64,000 nt of DNA. It comes from JAYZDP01 sp036337765 (GTDB lineage Bacteria > Acidobacteriota > Thermoanaerobaculia > Multivoradales > Multivoraceae). Each line of letters starts with the position of its first letter. Positions within the stretch are counted from its first letter, which is position 1. The position numbers and the translations under genes were made by a program. The DNA lies in contig JAYZDP010000161.1 of NCBI GenBank assembly GCA_036337765.1, positions 6,583-70,582 on the forward strand, read 5' to 3'. Shown here piece after piece: positions 1 to 8,875 of this stretch. Under the pieces are notes generated by a model that saw only the letters and a program-made list of their open reading frames with translations, searched no databases and was not told where the DNA came from.

Positions 1-1045
1 CGGCTTCAGGTCGCCGTCAAGCACGCGACCGGCGTCGCCGACCTCGGTGGAGGTGCGGTGGTCCTTGACCATGCGATAGGGGTGCAGCACATAGCTGCGG
101 ATCTGGCTGCCCCAGGCGATCTCCTGCTTCTCGCCCTCACGGGCCGCCTGCTCCTCGGCGCGCTTCTTCATCTCGAGGTCGTAGAGACGGGCGCGCAGAA
201 TCTTCATCGCGGTGGCGCGATTCTTGAATTGCGAGCGCTCGTTTTGGCAGGTGACGACGGTGTTGGTCGGCAGGTGGGTGATGCGCACCGCGGAATCGGT
301 GACGTTGACGTGCTGTCCGCCCGCGCCCGACGAGCGGTAGGTGTCGATGCGCAGGTCCTTGTCGACGATGTCGATGGCAACGTCGTCGTCGACCTCAGGA
401 TAGACGTAGATCGAGGCGAACGAAGTGTGGCGCCGGCTCGCCGCGTCGAATGGGCTGATCCGTACCAGGCGGTGAACACCGATCTCGCTGCGCAGGTAGC
501 CGAAGGCGTAGGCGCCGCGCAGTGCCATGGTGACGCTTTTGATGCCCGCCTCGTCGCCCTCGAGGCGGTCGAGGATCTCGACCTCGAAGCCCTGCCGCTC
601 CGCCCACCGGATGTACATGCGCATCAACATCTCGGCCCAGTCCTGCGACTCGGTACCGCCGGCGCCCGGATGGATGGCGACGATGGCGGGCCGCTCGTCG
701 TCCGGGCCGCCGAGCTTCAACTGCAGCTCGAGCGCGCCGAGGTCGCCGTCGAGTCGCGCTGCGAAGGCCGCCACGTCGTCAGCGACCGAGCTGTCTTCGG
801 CCAGGAGCTCGCGCCAGGTCGCGAGCTCGTCGGCGTCTTCGCGCATCCGTAGCACGACCTTCATCTTCTTCTCGGCCGAGGCGCGCTTCTGTAGGACCGT
901 CTTGTTGTCGTCCGGGTTCTCCCAGAACGCGGGGTCCTCCATGGCCTTGTCGAGCTCGGCGAGCTCCTGCTCTACTTCGGAGCCCTCAAAGAAACCCCCG
1001 GAGCTCTTCCAGGCGGCTGGCGAGCTTTTCGAGGTCGGAGCTCAT
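1..1045 (-). CDS. prfB: Peptide chain release factor 2 (3' end outside window)
   Basis: Class I release factor that reads UGA and UAA stop codons and hydrolyses peptidyl-tRNA. The reverse strand from the ATG at 1045 starts MSSDLEKLASRLEELRGFL, then hits an in-frame TGA (986-988). After a +1 shift it continues EGSEVEQELAELDK and onward. The SPF codon-recognition tripeptide (SPFDAASRRHTS) and the catalytic GGQ loop (SSGAGGQHVNVT) are both present, which identifies RF2 rather than RF1. The C-terminus lies beyond the left edge. The gene directly follows lnt (2-base gap), a common neighbour pair. No plain ORF caller will find the whole gene because of the recoding site. Confidence 0.95.
985..1000 (-). 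promoter_or_regulatory. RF2 programmed +1 frameshift site
   Basis: On the reverse strand the codons read CTC CGG GGG TTT CTT TGA GGG. This is the classical prfB recoding arrangement: a G-rich Shine-Dalgarno-like run 3 bases upstream of a slippery CTT codon and an in-frame TGA. Scarce RF2 pauses the ribosome at UGA and favours a +1 slip onto the next frame, so RF2 autoregulates its own synthesis. The frame after the shift continues as conserved RF2 sequence. The spacing and the CTT-TGA core match the known element; the base after TGA is G here rather than the frequent C. Confidence 0.92.
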
Positions 1046-1047
1046 CG

Positions 1048-2565
1048 TTAACGGCCCCGCCGTAGGGGGGGCCGCCGGAATATAGCAAAGGCCCCTAGCA
1101 GCACGCAGACCCCTCTGGCGAGCCACGGGCGCCGCGCGAAGGGCGTCGTCGAGGTGGACGGATGGACCTCGGCGACCAGCACGCCCTCATCGCCGACGCC
1201 GAGCCACTGCTCGAGAGAACCGTCCGGACCAATGACCGCGCTGATCCCGGTCAGGGCCGCGCGGACCATGGGCTTACGGTTCTCGGCGGCGCGAAAGCGG
1301 GCGGCGCGCAGGTGCTGCCACGGCGCCCAGCTGTCGCCGTACCAGGCGTCGTTGGTCATGCTGACCAACACTGTCGCGCCCTCGCGCGCCACGGCCGCCA
1401 CCTCGTCGGCGAAGATCACCTCGTAGCAGATCGAGAGACCCAGCCGCTCGCCCTGCCAGGGCAGGAGGCTGAGCTCCTTCGAGGCGCTGAAGTCGCCGGC
1501 GTTTCGGGCCAACGTGCCGATAAAGGGCATGACCTCGGCGAGCGGCGCGTACTCACCGTAGGGCACCAAGTGGCGTTTGTCGTACGAGTCGCGACGTCCG
1601 ACTTCGTCGATCAGGAACGCGGAGTTGTAGACGCGGTCGTCCTCCCACCGGGGCGAGCTCAGAAGTAGGTGGCAGCCGGGTCGCGTGACCAAGCGCGTGT
1701 CGACGTTCAGGCGCGGGTCGCGCTGGATTGAGAAGGGAAAAGCGGCGCTCTCGGGCCAGATCACGAGATCGCCAGCGCAATCTTCGGGTGTGAGCTCGAG
1801 CAGGCGTGAGTAGTGGTGCTCGATCCTCTCTGTGTCGTCCCAGCGGAGGATCGGTGTATTCGGTTGTACTAGATGGATGCGGCGCGTCGGGCCGGCGTCG
1901 ACAGACGTCGCCGGGCGGGCTGCCAGAGCGAGGGCCGCGATAGGGACTGCGAGGCCTACGACCGCCTGTTGCCAGCGCAGACGCGACAGCGTCAGCGCCA
2001 GACCGGTGTTGGCTAGCACGACGAGGTACCCCACCCCGTACGGTCCGATCCAGGCGCTCAGCTCGAGCGCTCCTGGCACCTCGATCCAGGCGTATGCGGC
2101 CAGATTCCAGGGGAATCCGCTCACCAACACCGTCCGGAACGCTTCGACGATGACCCAGAGGGCCGGTAGCGAGAAGAGGACGATCCAGGTTCCCTGGCGC
2201 CTCCATGCGATCGCGGCCAGCCAGCAGAAAACCGCATGAAACAGTCCCAGGTAGACGGCAAGGACGCCGAACAGCAGCCCGCCCACCCAGGGGCCCAGTT
2301 CGCCGTAGTTTCCGATCGTCGGCGCGATCCACGGGATCGAAACGAGCCAGAAGACGAAGCCGTGTATCCAGCCCCAGAGCCATGGCCGCCGCCGCTCGGC
2401 CAAGAGCACGAGGGGCGCTAGCGCAAGCCAGGGTAGAGCTACGAGCGCCTGCTCAGCGAAACTGAACGCCCACGGCAGCGCCCCCGCAATCGCGAGAAAC
2501 GGTGAGATCCACAGGCTGTCTGTGGGGAAGGCGCCGCGGCGGGCGGCGCCTCCGTCAGGGTGCAC
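1048..2565 (-). CDS. lnt: Apolipoprotein N-acyltransferase
   Basis: Integral inner-membrane enzyme that transfers the third acyl chain to the N-terminal cysteine of lipoproteins. The first roughly 230 residues hold about six to seven hydrophobic segments, followed by a periplasmic nitrilase-like domain. The Glu-Lys-Cys triad is visible: Glu in LVIWPESAAFPFS, Lys in YDKRHLVPYGEYAP, Cys in LSICYEVIFADE. The length of 505 residues is normal. The start is GTG at 2565, overlapping the SPOR gene by 11 bases with no clear ribosome-binding site, so translation is probably coupled. It lies in an envelope operon upstream of prfB. Confidence 0.93.
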   Translation of the reverse strand: MHPDGGAARRGAFPTDSLWISPFLAIAGALPWAFSFAEQALVALPWLALAPLVLLAERRRPWLWGWIHGFVFWLVSIPWIAPTIGNYGELGPWVGGLLFGVLAVYLGLFHAVFCWLAAIAWRRQGTWIVLFSLPALWVIVEAFRTVLVSGFPWNLAAYAWIEVPGALELSAWIGPYGVGYLVVLANTGLALTLSRLRWQQAVVGLAVPIAALALAARPATSVDAGPTRRIHLVQPNTPILRWDDTERIEHHYSRLLELTPEDCAGDLVIWPESAAFPFSIQRDPRLNVDTRLVTRPGCHLLLSSPRWEDDRVYNSAFLIDEVGRRDSYDKRHLVPYGEYAPLAEVMPFIGTLARNAGDFSASKELSLLPWQGERLGLSICYEVIFADEVAAVAREGATVLVSMTNDAWYGDSWAPWQHLRAARFRAAENRKPMVRAALTGISAVIGPDGSLEQWLGVGDEGVLVAEVHPSTSTTPFARRPWLARGVCVLLGAFAIFRRPPLRRGR

Positions 2566-3265
2566 TCGGCGAGATCCAGCTTTCCAGGCCCCATCGATGC
2601 TCGAGCTCTGCCGCCTGTGTCTCGGCGAGCTGACGGTTGGGCAGCGGCCCGACCCTCACCCGGTACATGGCTTGCTCTGAGTTCTCGGAGGGCGCGAGGA
2701 AGGCCATGAAGTCGGCGTCGACGAGCCGATTGACCAGTCTCTCCGCCTTGGCTTTATCGGCGCTGGCAAAGACCTGAATGGTGAAGCCAGCGGTGACGGC
2801 GGGCGCTTCGGCGACTGGCTCGGCTTTCGCGTGGGGCGCAGCCGGAGGCGGTGTAGTGGATACTTGCTTGGGCTCCATCGCCTCCGGTGGCGGTGTCGGC
2901 TCGGCCACGGTCACGGCCTCGGTCGAGCGTCGCTTCTCGGCACGCTTTGGCTGGCGTGTGCGGTCTTGAGTGGGTTCGCGGGGCCGGGAGGGTGGCGGCT
3001 GAGCCGCGGCGACGGGCGTTTCTGGCTTTGGGTGGGACGGCTCGTCAGCTTCTTCGGCGGAGAAGAAGCTGTACTCGCCGTTGACCTTGGGTAGATCCGG
3101 CGCCGCGGCGTCGGCGTAGGCGTAGGCGGGAGTCTCCTCTCCCGAGCCCTGGCCGAGCCAGACGCCGGCGAAGAACACGGCGATCAGCGCTGCGAGCAGG
3201 ACCGCGAAGGCGGTCAGTACCTGGCCGTTGGTCATGGCGACCTGATAGTGGGTGTCTTCGCTCAC
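2555..3265 (-). CDS. SPOR-domain membrane protein
   Basis: Predicted single-pass inner-membrane protein that binds denuded septal peptidoglycan through its periplasmic SPOR domain. It has a short cytoplasmic N-terminus, one membrane helix at about residues 13-35 (VLTAFAVLLAALIAVFFAGVWL), a long Pro/Ala/Lys-rich linker, and a C-terminal SPOR domain from about residue 158 (GFTIQVFASADKAKAERL to the end). The start is GTG at 3265 in a GTGA overlap with the slipin stop, preceded by GGAGGAG. The topology is like DedD/FtsN-type proteins, but the exact division role is not shown by sequence. Confidence 0.85.
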   Translation of the reverse strand: MSEDTHYQVAMTNGQVLTAFAVLLAALIAVFFAGVWLGQGSGEETPAYAYADAAAPDLPKVNGEYSFFSAEEADEPSHPKPETPVAAAQPPPSRPREPTQDRTRQPKRAEKRRSTEAVTVAEPTPPPEAMEPKQVSTTPPPAAPHAKAEPVAEAPAVTAGFTIQVFASADKAKAERLVNRLVDADFMAFLAPSENSEQAMYRVRVGPLPNRQLAETQAAELEHRWGLESWISPSAP

Positions 3266-4047
3266 TGAGAGTCTCCTCCTTGGCCGCCCGTCTTGTCGCG
3301 AACGAAATCGAGAAACGGCTTCACGATGTCCATCGGTAGCGGAAAGAGAATGGTCGAGTTGCGCTCGGTGGCGATGTCGGTGAGCGTCTGTAAGTAGCGC
3401 AGCTGCAACGTCACCGGGTTCGTAGCCATGGTGTCGGCAGCCGTGGCGAGGGTGACGGCCGCCTGCTGCTCACCTTCGGCATGGATGACCTTGGCTCGCT
3501 TCTCACGCTCGGCCTCCGCCTGTTTCGCCATGGCCCGCTGCATTTCCTGCGGCAGGTCGACGTGCTTGACCTCGACCGAAGACACCTTGATACCCCAGGG
3601 ATCGGTCTGCTTGTCGATGATCGCCTGCAGTTCTTCGTTGAGCTGATCGCGCTCAGTAAGGAGTTCGTCGAGCTCGGCCTGGCCGAGCACCGAGCGCAGC
3701 GTGGTCTGGGCGAGCTGACTGGTGGCGTAGTTGAAGTTCTCGACTTCGACCACGGCCTTATTCGGCTCGAGAACCCGGAAGTAGACGACTGCGTTGACCT
3801 TGACCGATACGTTGTCCTTGGTGATGACGTCCTGCGGGGGCACGTCATGAACGACAGTACGTAGTGATATTCGCACCATGCGGTCGATCGGCCACAGAAT
3901 GAGTACCAGCCCCGGCCCCTTTGGCGCGTCGAGCATGCGCCCAAGCCGGAAGACGACGGCGCGCTCGTACTCGTTCAGCACGTTGATCCAGCGGAAGAAG
4001 ACGATCGCGGCGAGCGCTGCGAGAACGACCAGAATCTGAATCATCAA
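3262..4047 (-). CDS. SPFH/band 7 slipin (stomatin-like) protein
   Basis: Stomatin-like scaffold of membrane microdomains, usually partnered with an NfeD protein. It has one N-terminal membrane helix (residues 1-20), then the motif NEYERAVVFRLGR typical of bacterial slipins, then the band 7 domain and a coiled helix (EMQRAMAKQAEAEREKRAK). The tail ends IVKPFLDFVRDKTGGQGGDSQ. At 261 residues it has the usual slipin length. The start codon is ATG. It follows nfeD by 14 bases, the standard NfeD-slipin operon pair, and overlaps the SPOR gene. Confidence 0.92.
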   Translation of the reverse strand: MMIQILVVLAALAAIVFFRWINVLNEYERAVVFRLGRMLDAPKGPGLVLILWPIDRMVRISLRTVVHDVPPQDVITKDNVSVKVNAVVYFRVLEPNKAVVEVENFNYATSQLAQTTLRSVLGQAELDELLTERDQLNEELQAIIDKQTDPWGIKVSSVEVKHVDLPQEMQRAMAKQAEAEREKRAKVIHAEGEQQAAVTLATAADTMATNPVTLQLRYLQTLTDIATERNSTILFPLPMDIVKPFLDFVRDKTGGQGGDSQ

Positions 4048-4061
4048 GCTCTCCTAGTTCG

Positions 4062-5378
4062 CTAAGCCGTGCCAGATAGTTGGACCTTGAGGGTCATTCC
4101 GTCGACCTCCAAGATCTCGATCTCCTCGCCCACGGCGATCGGCGATTCGGAGATCGCGTTCCAGATCTCGCCGTGCACGGACACCTTGCCGCCCGGGTCG
4201 ATCTGGGTGCGAGCCACGCCGTGCTCGTGAAGCAGCCCTTCCTGCCCGGTCGCTACGTGGCTGCGGTGCACGCGCAGGATGAGGGTCAAGAGCGTGACGA
4301 CCACTGCTGTCGTGAACAGAGCGACCCCGAAGATGAGCTGCAGGCTGACCCGCACCGCCGGGTCGGGGCTGTCGAAGAGCAGGACGGACCCGAGCACCAG
4401 GCAGGCCACACCACCGGCCGTGAGCAGGCCGAAGCTGGGGACTTTGATCTCGAGCAGGAACAGGATCGCAGCGAGGATCATCAGCGCGATGCCGGCGTAG
4501 TTCACCGGCAGAACCGACAGCGCGTAGAAGGCCAGAATCAGGCAGATGGCACCGATGACGCCGGGGAAGATCGCGCCCGGGTTGGAGAGCTCGAAGTAGA
4601 GCCCGAGCCCACCGAAGGTCATCAGCAGGTAGGCGATGTTGGGGTGCGCGATCGACGATCGCAGACGCTGAAAGAGTGTCATCTCGACCGCGACCATCCG
4701 TGCTTGTGCGGTACGGAGGATGACCTCGTCGTCGCCCTTGGTCACAGCTCGACCGTCCAGCGCTGCGACCAGGTCGTCGATGTCGTCGGCGATCAGATCG
4801 ATGAGGTTCGCCTCGAGCGCCTCTTTGGCGGTGAAGGATCGACTCTCGATCACCGCCGCCTCTGCCAGCTCCTCGTCGCGACCGTGTTGACCGGCGAGAG
4901 AGCGAATGTTGGCGGCCGCGTCCTGCTCGACCTTCTCGGCCATGACACCTTCTATATCTTCGCCCTGGCCACCGACCGGGTGAGCGGCGCCGGTGTTGGT
5001 GCCCGGAGCCATCGCCGCGATGTCGGCGCTCATGAGCAGGAAGAATCCCGCCGAGGCCGCCTGCGATCCCTGTGGCGAGACGTAGACCACGACCGGCATC
5101 GATGCCTCGAGCATCGCCGTCGAGATCTCCCGCGTCGACGTCATCAGCCCTCCCGGCGTCGACAGCTCGATGATCAGTGCCTGCGCGTCTATGACGTCGG
5201 CCTCGACCAGCGCCCCGGCGATCACCTCGGCCGCCACCGGGTGGATGATCGAGTCGATCGCGACCGTGAGAATCGGACCCGGCGCGCCAACTTCTTCGTC
5301 GATCGCGTCGTCCGCTACGGCGCCGATGACGAGTAGGCTCGCGCCGAGCAGAAGCGCTGCGTTGCGCAACCTGGTCAT
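4062..5378 (-). CDS. nfeD: NfeD family ClpP-class serine protease / membrane protein
   Basis: Long-type NfeD: a signal peptide (MTRLRNAALLLGASLLVIGAVA), a ClpP-like protease domain (residues about 40-230), four or five membrane helices, and a C-terminal OB-fold domain (GKVSVHGEIWNAISESPI). The putative nucleophile is the serine in GSQAASAGFFLLMSAD, followed by a PGTNTGAAHPVGG motif. The ATG at 5378 is chosen because it begins the signal peptide and overlaps the upstream stop as ATGA. The open frame extends further upstream, but that part is out-of-frame lipoprotein sequence. It probably cleaves the C-terminus of the adjacent slipin, as in known NfeD/stomatin pairs. Confidence 0.9.
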   Translation of the reverse strand: MTRLRNAALLLGASLLVIGAVADDAIDEEVGAPGPILTVAIDSIIHPVAAEVIAGALVEADVIDAQALIIELSTPGGLMTSTREISTAMLEASMPVVVYVSPQGSQAASAGFFLLMSADIAAMAPGTNTGAAHPVGGQGEDIEGVMAEKVEQDAAANIRSLAGQHGRDEELAEAAVIESRSFTAKEALEANLIDLIADDIDDLVAALDGRAVTKGDDEVILRTAQARMVAVEMTLFQRLRSSIAHPNIAYLLMTFGGLGLYFELSNPGAIFPGVIGAICLILAFYALSVLPVNYAGIALMILAAILFLLEIKVPSFGLLTAGGVACLVLGSVLLFDSPDPAVRVSLQLIFGVALFTTAVVVTLLTLILRVHRSHVATGQEGLLHEHGVARTQIDPGGKVSVHGEIWNAISESPIAVGEEIEILEVDGMTLKVQLSGTA

Positions 5379-6202
5379 TGAATGATCGTCACCGCCGACC
5401 AGTCGACGGGCTCGGGCGCGTGGAAGGCAGACTCCGGGATCGAGGTGAGAACCGCGATCTCGGTAAGCGCGAACTGGCCGCGGTTGCCCGACAGCTGGAT
5501 CTCGCCATGGCGACTCCAGTCGGTCCAGGGGGTCACGAACTGGGGCTCCTCGTCGGTGGCGTTCGGGTAGTAGGCCCACTGCTCGACCATCGATCGGTCC
5601 TTCGAGATCCACACGTGGTATTTGTTCTGCGGCGTGACCCCGACGTCCGCGAATGTCATCTGGACGATATCCGCCGCCTGTCCGTCTTCGGTCTCACCTT
5701 CACTTATATAGGTGAGGGTGACCCCACTGTCCTTGAGTTTGTAGGGCATGAGCAGCCAGTAGGAGTCGTTGACCCACGCCTCGTAGCCCTGTTGCAGAGC
5801 TTTGGCGAGCTTCTCGGGATCCTCGATCGGCTCGCCGGCGACCCAGCTAGATCCTTCCCGGGTGTGAATGTTGACCAGGGTCAGCTGGTCCCCGTGCTCG
5901 TAGCGCACCTGGCCGGTCTCCTTGTCCCAGATATGGGTGCGTCCGTCAGGTGGCGGGTAGAAGAAGCGCCACGCGAGGTAGCGGGTGCTGTCCCAAGCGG
6001 CGCGACCGCCCATCGACTCCATTACGCGATCGGCCATTTCCATCGCGACGGCGTCGGAGCCGGCCTCGTTGAAGCCCTCGGCGGCCGGGTTGCCGAGGGT
6101 CGCCGGTGGCGGTGTCGGCGCCGCGTCTCGTGGCTCGCCGGGTCCGCCACACGCAATGACGGCTAGCGCCCCGATCACGGCCAGCAGGTGCAGCCGGTTC
6201 AT
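5375..6202 (-). CDS. Predicted lipoprotein of unknown function (DUF6503-like)
   Basis: The ATG at 6202 follows a good GGAGGTGA ribosome-binding site and begins a lipoprotein signal, with the cysteine of LAVIACGG as the probable lipidation site. The mature part starts with a low-complexity Pro/Ala linker, then a roughly 200-residue domain rich in Trp and Tyr. It includes MGGRAAWDSTRYLAWRFF and HVWISKDRSMVEQWAYYP. This pattern resembles beta-sheet lipid- or ligand-binding outer-membrane lipoproteins found in Bacteroidota and Acidobacteriota; that likeness comes from general recall, not from a search. It is the first gene of the NfeD-slipin-SPOR-lnt-prfB operon and overlaps nfeD by four bases. 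Confidence 0.7.
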   Translation of the reverse strand: MNRLHLLAVIGALAVIACGGPGEPRDAAPTPPPATLGNPAAEGFNEAGSDAVAMEMADRVMESMGGRAAWDSTRYLAWRFFYPPPDGRTHIWDKETGQVRYEHGDQLTLVNIHTREGSSWVAGEPIEDPEKLAKALQQGYEAWVNDSYWLLMPYKLKDSGVTLTYISEGETEDGQAADIVQMTFADVGVTPQNKYHVWISKDRSMVEQWAYYPNATDEEPQFVTPWTDWSRHGEIQLSGNRGQFALTEIAVLTSIPESAFHAPEPVDWSAVTIIQ

Positions 6203-6277
6203 CGTCACCTCCGGATTTTTGTCTGGTCGCAAGGACCTCGGCCGCCAAAAAGTCTAACACGGTGCGGGGTTAGGAGA

Positions 6278-6298
6278 GCACCGGTGCCGCGCTATGCT
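6278..6298 (+). promoter_or_regulatory. Possible promoter and palindrome before the PQQ alcohol dehydrogenase
   Basis: A TATGCT -10-like hexamer (6293-6298) lies 8 bases before the ATG at 6307, so the transcript would be nearly leaderless; no Shine-Dalgarno sequence is visible. Seventeen bases upstream is a poor -35 (TTAGGA). A perfect 10-base palindrome GCACCGGTGC (6278-6287) sits inside the spacer and could be an operator. This is weak evidence from short motifs only. Confidence 0.3.
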
Positions 6299-6306
6299 AT
6301 GCGGTC

Positions 6307-8049
6307 ATGAACGAGCGTATTCCGCCACGAAAGTACCTCCTCTTGGCCGCCCTGACGGGCCTCCTCGCGGCATTGCCCGTCGTGGCCCAGGAGGGCAATC
6401 CCGGCGTGCAGGGCAGTCACTGGACCAACGATCAACCGGTCGGTGACGGCGGCGGGCCGGTGACCGCATCGGCGCTCGAAGAGTCGCCAACGGCCGCCAA
6501 CTGGCTGCACTACGGTGGCAACTACCAACAGTGGCGCCACAGCCCGATCACGTCGCTGACGCCCTCGAGCATCGGCGACCTGCGCCCAGCCTGGATGCTA
6601 CCGACGGGCATCTCGGTGCAATTCGAGGCCTCGCCAGTGGTCTACGACGGCGTCATGTACGTGACCTCGTCGTACAACCGGCTGTTCGCACTCGACGCCG
6701 CGTCGGGGAAGATCCTCTGGCGCTACGATCATAAGTACCCGGTGGATCTGCGTATCTGCTGCGGGCCGATCAATCGCGGCGCGGCCATCTCCGGGAATGC
6801 AGTGCTCATGGCGACACTCGATGCGCGCCTGATCGCCTTCGATCGCAAGAGCGGCGAGATCCTGTGGGACGTGGAGATCGCGCCCTACGCCAAGGGCCTG
6901 AGCTCCACTTCGGCTCCTCTCGTGGTCGGCGACGTCGCGGTCATCGGTGTCGGTGGCGGCGAGTACGGCGTTCGCGGCTTCTTCGATGGCTACGACATCG
7001 AGACCGGCGAGCGCCGCTGGCGCCACTACACGATTCCGACCGACGGCGAGCCTGGCATCGAGACCTGGGCCGGAGACTCCTACAAGAGCGGCGGCGGTGC
7101 CACCTGGGTCAGCGGCTCGTACGATCCCGACACGGACACCCTGTTCTGGGCCGCCGGCAATCCGAGCCCGGACTGGAACGGCGATCTACGTGCCGGCGAC
7201 AACCTGTACTCCGATGCGATCCTGGCCGTCGATCCGCGTACCGGCGATCGCAAGTGGCACTTCCAGGCGACGCCTCACGACGTCTGGGACTACGACGGCA
7301 ACAGCGAGATCTGGGTGGTCGACATCGAGCACGACGGCGCGACGGTCCCCGCGGTCGTGCAGGCGAACCGCAACGGCTACTTCTACGCGATCGATCGACG
7401 CAACGGCGACTTCCTGTTCGCCAAGCAGTTCGTTGACCAGCTCAACTGGGCGACGCTCGACGAAAACGGCCGCCCGATCGTGGATCCGAAGATGATGCCG
7501 CAGGACGAGCCGACCCAGCGTGTTTGCCCCGGGCTGGCCGGCGGCAACCAGGGCTCCTACGCCGGTGCCTACAGCCCCGAGACCGGCCTCGCATACGTGC
7601 CGGTCATCGAGAGCTGCATGATGTTCCGCAAGGGCATCGTGGTCTTCGTCGAGGGCATTCCGTTCATGGGCGGCGAGCCGGTGGCGGTCGACACCATGGC
7701 CGGTAAGAGCTACGGCCACCTTAGCGCTATCGATGTTTCCACCGGTGAGACGAAGTGGCGCTACGAGGATCCGTACCCGATGATGGCCGGAGTCCTCTCT
7801 ACCGCCGGTGGCGTGGTCGTCACCGGCAACATGGAGGGGCACATCCTGGCCTTCAACGCCGAGAGCGGCGAAGAAGTGTGGCGCTTCAACGCGGGCTCCA
7901 CGATCCGCAGTCACCCGGTCGCCTACCAGGCTGACGGGCGCACCTTTCTGGCGGTGGGCATCGGCGGCGGCGGAGTTGTGGAGGCGGTGGTCGGGCGTCC
8001 GGCGATCAATCCCAACGGCGGCGTTCTGATGGTCTTCGAGCTGCCGTAG
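6307..8049 (+). CDS. PQQ-dependent alcohol dehydrogenase, lanthanide-type site predicted
   Basis: Periplasmic eight-bladed quinoprotein that oxidises alcohols and passes electrons to a cytochrome c. An N-terminal signal peptide is present (residues 10-28). The adjacent disulfide cysteines are at about 151-152 (RICCGPINRG). Metal ligands are Glu about 219 (GGEYGVRGF), Asn about 285 (GNPSPDW) and the catalytic Asp about 328 in HDVWDYDGN. The residue two positions after the catalytic Asp is Asp330, the extra ligand that distinguishes lanthanide enzymes (XoxF, ExaF, PedH) from calcium enzymes, which have Ser, Ala or Thr there. There is no fused heme domain; the cytochrome is encoded two genes downstream. 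The substrate is not predictable. Confidence 0.88.
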   Translation: MNERIPPRKYLLLAALTGLLAALPVVAQEGNPGVQGSHWTNDQPVGDGGGPVTASALEESPTAANWLHYGGNYQQWRHSPITSLTPSSIGDLRPAWMLPTGISVQFEASPVVYDGVMYVTSSYNRLFALDAASGKILWRYDHKYPVDLRICCGPINRGAAISGNAVLMATLDARLIAFDRKSGEILWDVEIAPYAKGLSSTSAPLVVGDVAVIGVGGGEYGVRGFFDGYDIETGERRWRHYTIPTDGEPGIETWAGDSYKSGGGATWVSGSYDPDTDTLFWAAGNPSPDWNGDLRAGDNLYSDAILAVDPRTGDRKWHFQATPHDVWDYDGNSEIWVVDIEHDGATVPAVVQANRNGYFYAIDRRNGDFLFAKQFVDQLNWATLDENGRPIVDPKMMPQDEPTQRVCPGLAGGNQGSYAGAYSPETGLAYVPVIESCMMFRKGIVVFVEGIPFMGGEPVAVDTMAGKSYGHLSAIDVSTGETKWRYEDPYPMMAGVLSTAGGVVVTGNMEGHILAFNAESGEEVWRFNAGSTIRSHPVAYQADGRTFLAVGIGGGGVVEAVVGRPAINPNGGVLMVFELP

Positions 8050-8838
8050 ATGCGCATGGTCAGAACGTTTCTGGTCGTGCTCGTCTTCGCCTGCGCCGCG
8101 CCAGCGGGGGCGCTCAAGGTGTGTTTCCTCGAGGACGATCTGCCGCGCGCACACCGTGCGACCGAATCGGGCTTCGACTTCGAGATTATGAGCGAGCTTG
8201 CCGTCATTCTCGACGACGTGCTTGAGCCGGTGTGGATCCCGTCGCAGGACGGGTTCTCTGAGATCGAGTCCTCCGACCTGCCCCTCGACAAGGTCGCGAG
8301 CGGCGAGTGTGTCGCGCTGGCGTCGGTTCCTGGCGAAGCCGCGCTTGGCCGGTACCGCGACGAGCTTTATCTCTCGAAGCCTTACTACGGTGCTGGCTTC
8401 GAGCTGATCGGCGCTGCGTCTGTCGGCACGCTCGATGAACTTCGTGGCAAGAAGGTCGCGGTGCGCCTACAGAGCCTCGCGCACGCTGCCCTGGGCGCCC
8501 TCGGGGTCGACTGGATGGTGCGTCCGACCGTCGAGGAGATGCTGGCTCTCGTGGAAAGCGGCGAAGCCGACGCCGCGCTGGCTTGGGGACCGGCTCTGGC
8601 TCCCCTCGGTCGCAAGCCGGCGCCCGGCTTCGAGCCTCCGCAGGCGCTGCGCTGGAACGAGCATGTCGTGATCCGCGCAGACGTGCCGCTCGGCGCTTGG
8701 ATCAACCTGACCCTCGATGGGCTCGCCGAATCCGGACGTCTCGAGGCGCTCGCTCACAAGTACGGGATTCCGTATCATCCACCCTTCGCCACCACCTCGG
8801 ACCCGGCTGCCATCCGGCGGCTGCGTTCCGGGGGCTGA
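8050..8838 (+). CDS. XoxJ/MoxJ-like periplasmic substrate-binding protein
   Basis: Family 3-type solute-binding fold with a signal peptide (MRMVRTFLVVLVFACAAPAGA) and the pattern LDELRGKKVAVRLQSLAH followed by VEEMLALVESGEADAALAW. Such proteins accompany quinoprotein dehydrogenases (quinoprotein-associated binding proteins such as MoxJ and XoxJ) and are thought to help cofactor or apo-enzyme maturation rather than act in transport. The ATG follows the dehydrogenase stop with no gap, and no ABC transporter genes are nearby, which supports that role. Confidence 0.75.
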   Translation: MRMVRTFLVVLVFACAAPAGALKVCFLEDDLPRAHRATESGFDFEIMSELAVILDDVLEPVWIPSQDGFSEIESSDLPLDKVASGECVALASVPGEAALGRYRDELYLSKPYYGAGFELIGAASVGTLDELRGKKVAVRLQSLAHAALGALGVDWMVRPTVEEMLALVESGEADAALAWGPALAPLGRKPAPGFEPPQALRWNEHVVIRADVPLGAWINLTLDGLAESGRLEALAHKYGIPYHPPFATTSDPAAIRRLRSGG

Positions 8839-8875
8839 GCGCCTCCCAACTACCGAGATCTTGAGGAGTCCAGAG

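Noticed and set aside
4080..5336. A 418-codon plus-strand frame opposite nfeD
   Set aside because: Composition is rich in Asp, Arg, His and Gln with no domain; it mirrors the NfeD codons.
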